DNA of 5,953 bases, from contig JAJDBA010000303.1 in the NCBI GenBank assembly GCA_029261675.1, positions 1 to 5,953 on the forward strand. Direction: 5' to 3'. The stretch comes from Nitrospinaceae bacterium. Its GTDB lineage: Bacteria; Nitrospinota; Nitrospinia; Nitrospinales; VA-1. Position 1 is the first letter of the stretch. Every line of letters begins with the position of its first letter. The notes beneath the pieces are model-generated. The model was not told where the DNA came from, ran no database searches, and saw only the letters and a program-made list of their open reading frames with translations. The position numbers were made by a program, and so were the translations under genes. Below are positions 5,599 through 5,953 of the stretch, one piece after another.

Positions 5599-5617
5599 TT
5601 GAATAGGTGTCAAAAGA

Positions 5618-5636
5618 TGTTGCGGGTCTAGCAACA
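5618..5636 (+). other. Leader stem-loop between boxA and 16S rRNA
   Basis: TGTTGC (5618-5623) pairs perfectly with GCAACA (5631-5636) around a 7-nt loop. It is in the pre-16S leader, about 40 nt before the mature end. It may help leader folding or processing; the partner strand of the long 16S processing stem lies outside the window. Confidence 0.45.
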
Positions 5637-5675
5637 ATTACTTTGATTTATTCTGGATTAAATTCCAAGGTTTTA

Positions 5676-5953
<278 letters not shown>

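Overview
The window looks like a chromosomal piece of a free-living, fairly AT-rich Gram-negative bacterium. The partial 16S rRNA at the right end, an MsbA-like exporter and a futalosine/ubiquinone-type UbiA prenyltransferase would fit Nitrospinota or a former deltaproteobacterial lineage. That placement is from memory of 16S motifs and is tentative; aligning 5676-5953 would settle it.

Left part (1-2889): 1-197 has no convincing gene and carries a short tandem duplication and an inverted repeat. A UbiA-family membrane prenyltransferase (198-1055, minus) is divergently arranged with an MsbA-like ABC half-transporter (1138-2889, plus) across 82 bp.

Centre (2958-4866): a three-gene globin cluster on the plus strand. 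It has a good sigma-70-type promoter (perfect TTGACA at 2968-2973) bracketed by two copies of an AAAAGA-N8-TCTTTT palindrome. The genes are a group III truncated haemoglobin (3057-3473), a single-domain globin of the flavohaemoglobin-like branch (3491-3886) and a protoglobin-type haem domain fused to a four-helix PsiE-like membrane domain (3946-4866). The three proteins represent the three recognised bacterial globin lineages (T, M/F and S) side by side, each with its proximal histidine intact. A plausible reading is a locus for sensing or handling O2, NO or another haem ligand, with two soluble haem proteins and one membrane-anchored one. The function is inferred, not shown. The globin-PsiE fusion and the paired operator are the most interesting elements.

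Right part (4867-5953): convergent with the last globin gene lies a decayed C-terminal piece of an NHL-repeat beta-propeller protein (4872-5156, minus), interrupted by one in-frame stop. Next come about 240 bp without a visible gene, then the control region of a ribosomal RNA operon: an A/T-rich UP-like tract, a promoter (TTGCAT-N17-TATTAT), a terminator-like hairpin, a boxA antitermination element, another leader hairpin, and the first ~278 nt of 16S rRNA, which runs off the window.
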